DNA from: Sinotaia quadrata
Lineage: Eukaryota; Mollusca; Gastropoda; Architaenioglossa; Viviparidae
Assembly: GCA_028829895.1 (NCBI GenBank)
Contig: CM054179.1
Coordinates: forward strand, 45,063,617-45,127,616
DNA length: 64,000 nt
Reading direction: 5' to 3'
Below, in pieces: positions 61,573 through 64,000 of the stretch (position 1 is the first letter of the stretch; each line of letters begins with the position of its first letter). Both the position numbers and the translations under genes were made by a program. Below the pieces are notes generated by a model that was given only the letters and a program-made list of their open reading frames with translations, was not told where the DNA came from and made no database searches.

Positions 61573-64000
61573 TCAAGCACGACTCATGTAATCTGCGCCA
61601 ACATTCAAAGACCCTTTGATGTAATGAATATTTGCGTCATACTGTGTCAGAAACAAAGACCAACGCATTAAACGGCTGTTCGTAAATTGCGCCTGTCCGA
61701 GAAAGGCCAACGGCTGGTGATCGCACTCAATGACAAAGGTTTTTCCGTACAAATAGTTTTCGAACTTTTTTATGGCCCAAACTATTGCAAGACATTCCTT
61801 TTCACTGGTGGAATATTTCTGTTCAGTAGTTGTGAGTTTACGGCTTGCATATGCAACTGGGTGTTTGGTGTCATTGTGTTCTTGTAATAACACTGCTCCT
61901 AATCCTGTGTTGCTAGCATCAGTCCTTAACAAGAATGGTTTTGTCAGATCTGGCAGTTTAACAACTAAATCTGAAGTCAGTCTAGATTTCAGTGTGTCAA
62001 AAGCGTTTTGGCATGCATCAGTCCACACTACTTTTGTAGGCATATTCTTACGTGTCAAGTCAGTCAGAGGACATGCAATGGCACTAAAATCTGGTACGAA
62101 TTTTCTGTAGTAGTTAGCAAGACCAAGAAAACTTCTAACTTGTGTTTTTGTTAGCGGTTGTGAAGTGTCCTTAAGTTGTGCTATCTTAGCTTCACTTGGC
62201 GACATAGTTCCATGACTCAACTTGTGTCCCAAGAAGTCTAAGGAGAATTGTGCTATTTCACACTTCGTAGGGCGGGCAGTGAGGTTGGCTTGTTTTAATC
62301 TGGCTAGCACATCTCGTAAGAGTGTTAAGTGCTCCTCCCATGTCTGGGTGCCTAGAATTAAATCATCCATGAAGTTCTCAACTCCACGTCCGTACAGTGG
62401 TTCTAACAATGACCGCATCATTTTAGAAAAAATGCTTGGAGCGTTTGAAACTCCGAAAGGCATAACTTTCCATGTGTAGTTTCCTACTGGTGTAGTGAAA
62501 GCTAGTATGTGTCGATCAGTGTCCTTGACCTTGATTTGCCAAAAACCGCGTGACAAATCTATTTTGGTATAGTAATGAGCGTTAGCTAGCTTAGTGAAGA
62601 TGAGATCCGGATCAGGAAGAGGTTCGGCACAAAACTCTGTCACTTGATTGAGTTTGCGGTAGTCTACGCAAAAACGGAACGAGTTATCACGTTTTTTAAT
62701 CAACACGATGGGTGATCCGTAGGCACTGTCAGTCTTCTCTATGACCCCTAGATCTAGCATAGTCTTAATCTCACGTCTAACGTCATCTATCTTAGCGTGT
62801 GGCAACGGATACGGCTTCAAACGTATCGGTTTGTTGTCAGTCAGCTTCAGTGAAAATTCTATTAAGTCTGTCAACCCTGGTTTGTCTGTCAGAGTAGATG
62901 AGAACTCATTAAGCAATTCATTCACTTCTTTTTTCTGTCTTTCTGTCAAGGCTTCATTTACCCTAACGTCTTTGACAGTTTCGTCCGTCTGTAGAGGACA
63001 GTTTGGTAAAGTACCAGTGACGCAATCAGTATCCCCCTCGTCTTCTGTAACTATCGTCGCTACGACAAAATCAGCTTGAGTGGTTTGATCCTCACGGCTT
63101 ATGTACTTTTTGAGTAGGTTAACATGAAAGATTTTCTCTCTCTTTCCTGTCTGCACCTTATAGTTCAGTCCCCCTAGCTTGGCGGTAACTACAAAGGGTC
63201 CTTTCCATTTCATCTGAAGTTTGTTATGTGCTTCAGGAAGCAACAGTAACACTTTGTCATTAACTTCAAATTCTCTAGGTTTGGTGTGCTTATTGTAATA
63301 TTCTGCCTGTCTAGACTGAGCTATCGTCAAGTTTTCCCGTGCTATCTTGCCTATAGTTTCAAGACGGTTTCTTAAGTCAGTGACGTATGTATAAGTTGTC
63401 TTAACTTCGTCATCTGTCTTTTCATCAGTCCAAAGTGCCTTCAAAATCATCATCGGTCCGCGTACAGTACGTCCGTAAAGTAGCTCAAATGGTGAAAACC
63501 CGGTGGAAGATTGTGGCACCTCCCTATATGCAAATAGTAGGGCAGGGATGTATCTGTCCCAGTCTTTCGGTTTATCAGTGGCGAGCTTTTTAAGTGCTGT
63601 TTTTAATGTCCCATTGTATTTTTCAATCAGACCATTTGCCTGGGGGTGGTATGGTGTGCAAGTAAGATGTTTGATGGAAAGTAAACGATTTACTTCCTTC
63701 ATTACGTTGCCTATGAATTGACTCCCCTGATCCGTCAAAATTTCAGTAGGAATTCCAACACGACTCCAAAGACCGAAAAGGGCTTCGGCGACAGTTTCAG
63801 TATCAATATTTTTCAATGGTACTGCGTCGGCGAATCTTGTTGCGTAATCAATAGTGGTCAGCACGTATCGATTACCTCTCGTTGATGTGGGTATTATAGG
63901 CCCAATCAAATCCAATGCTACGCGCTTGTAGGGTTCACTGATCAGTTCAGGCTCTCCTAACGGTGCGGGTCTGATTGAATTTTTAGACTGTGTTCTCTGG
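61573..64000 (-). CDS. LTR retrotransposon Pol, integrase-RT-RNase H order (Gmr1-like Ty3/gypsy), 5' end outside window
   Basis: 808 residues are visible; the frame is open through the right edge (28 codons before the TTG at 63915, beginning QRTQSKN, the end of an integrase zinc finger). Counting from 63915: the integrase core has a DD35E triad (D2 in LDLIGP, D62 in TDQGSQF, E98 in LIEKYNG), followed by a GPY/F-type module at about 236-275 (WKGPFVV...HVNLLKKY). Reverse transcriptase spans about 365-540, with D453 in KIDLSRGF and FMDD at 515-518. RNase H has D666 in RTDAS, E707, D732 in CDHQPL and D775. Normal Ty3/gypsy elements place integrase last; here it comes first, as known for the Gmr1 group. 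No stop or frameshift interrupts the frame, so the copy looks young. No chromodomain is seen. Gag and protease must lie beyond 64000. Confidence 0.93.
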   Translation of the reverse strand, partial: QRTQSKNSIRPAPLGEPELISEPYKRVALDLIGPIIPTSTRGNRYVLTTIDYATRFADAVPLKNIDTETVAEALFGLWSRVGIPTEILTDQGSQFIGNVMKEVNRLLSIKHLTCTPYHPQANGLIEKYNGTLKTALKKLATDKPKDWDRYIPALLFAYREVPQSSTGFSPFELLYGRTVRGPMMILKALWTDEKTDDEVKTTYTYVTDLRNRLETIGKIARENLTIAQSRQAEYYNKHTKPREFEVNDKVLLLLPEAHNKLQMKWKGPFVVTAKLGGLNYKVQTGKREKIFHVNLLKKYISREDQTTQADFVVATIVTEDEGDTDCVTGTLPNCPLQTDETVKDVRVNEALTERQKKEVNELLNEFSSTLTDKPGLTDLIEFSLKLTDNKPIRLKPYPLPHAKIDDVRREIKTMLDLGVIEKTDSAYGSPIVLIKKRDNSFRFCVDYRKLNQVTEFCAEPLPDPDLIFTKLANAHYYTKIDLSRGFWQIKVKDTDRHILAFTTPVGNYTWKVMPFGVSNAPSIFSKMMRSLLEPLYGRGVENFMDDLILGTQTWEEHLTLLRDVLARLKQANLTARPTKCEIAQFSLDFLGHKLSHGTMSPSEAKIAQLKDTSQPLTKTQVRSFLGLANYYRKFVPDFSAIACPLTDLTRKNMPTKVVWTDACQNAFDTLKSRLTSDLVVKLPDLTKPFLLRTDASNTGLGAVLLQEHNDTKHPVAYASRKLTTTEQKYSTSEKECLAIVWAIKKFENYLYGKTFVIECDHQPLAFLGQAQFTNSRLMRWSLFLTQYDANIHYIKGSLNVGADYMSRA

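Noticed and set aside
61687..63721. Several plus-strand ORFs of 66-112 aa
   Set aside because: They are antisense shadows of the retrotransposon Pol frame.

Overview
This is animal nuclear DNA. It is AT-rich, with long introns, GT-AG splice sites, dinucleotide microsatellites, many minisatellites and several transposon families. The protein matches (an STK11IP/LIP1 orthologue and a HIG1-domain protein) are metazoan. A lophotrochozoan such as a mollusc fits the repeat load and the clade of the retrotransposon, but no feature proves the phylum, so treat that as inference.

Layout. (1) Positions 173-38235, minus strand: one large gene, the orthologue of STK11IP (LKB1-interacting protein 1). I assembled 23 coding exons by hand. 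Their splice phases agree throughout and give 1,499 codons without a stop; the last exon or exons lie beyond the left edge. (2) Positions 38.4-42.4 kb: a head-to-head intergenic region with candidate 5' UTR exons for STK11IP and a stretch from about 40.56 to 41.88 kb rich in G and T on the plus strand. (3) Positions 42.4-46.1 kb, plus strand: a complete small HIGD1-type gene (101 aa, two coding exons, at least one 5' UTR intron, poly(A) signal). Hypoxia-response-like ACGTG cores and an NRF1-like half site lie in front of it. (4) Positions 46.1-61.3 kb: gene-poor DNA with microsatellites, two adjacent 32-bp-class minisatellites, a 74-bp array and one unclassified 139-codon ORF. (5) Positions 61.3-64.0 kb, minus strand: the 3' part of an LTR retrotransposon whose pol has integrase before reverse transcriptase and RNase H. 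That is the unusual order of the Gmr1-type Ty3/gypsy elements. The frame is open to the right edge.

Mobile and repeated DNA inside the STK11IP introns: three copies of a roughly 1.6-kb interspersed repeat (one flanked by 45-bp direct repeats), a hAT-type element with 8-bp target duplications and a BED-finger remnant, two LTR-like fragments, and many minisatellites. The most striking is a roughly 50-bp array of about 29 units in intron 20. Its unit duplicates the 3' splice site of the exon next to it, so the gene carries a ladder of decoy splice acceptors.

Working together: human STK11IP is an LRR adaptor that binds LKB1 and acts at the lysosome in mTORC1 signalling; HIGD1A is a mitochondrial inner-membrane protein induced by hypoxia. 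Their head-to-head arrangement could allow a shared regulatory region, but the gap of about 4 kb makes this a hypothesis only.
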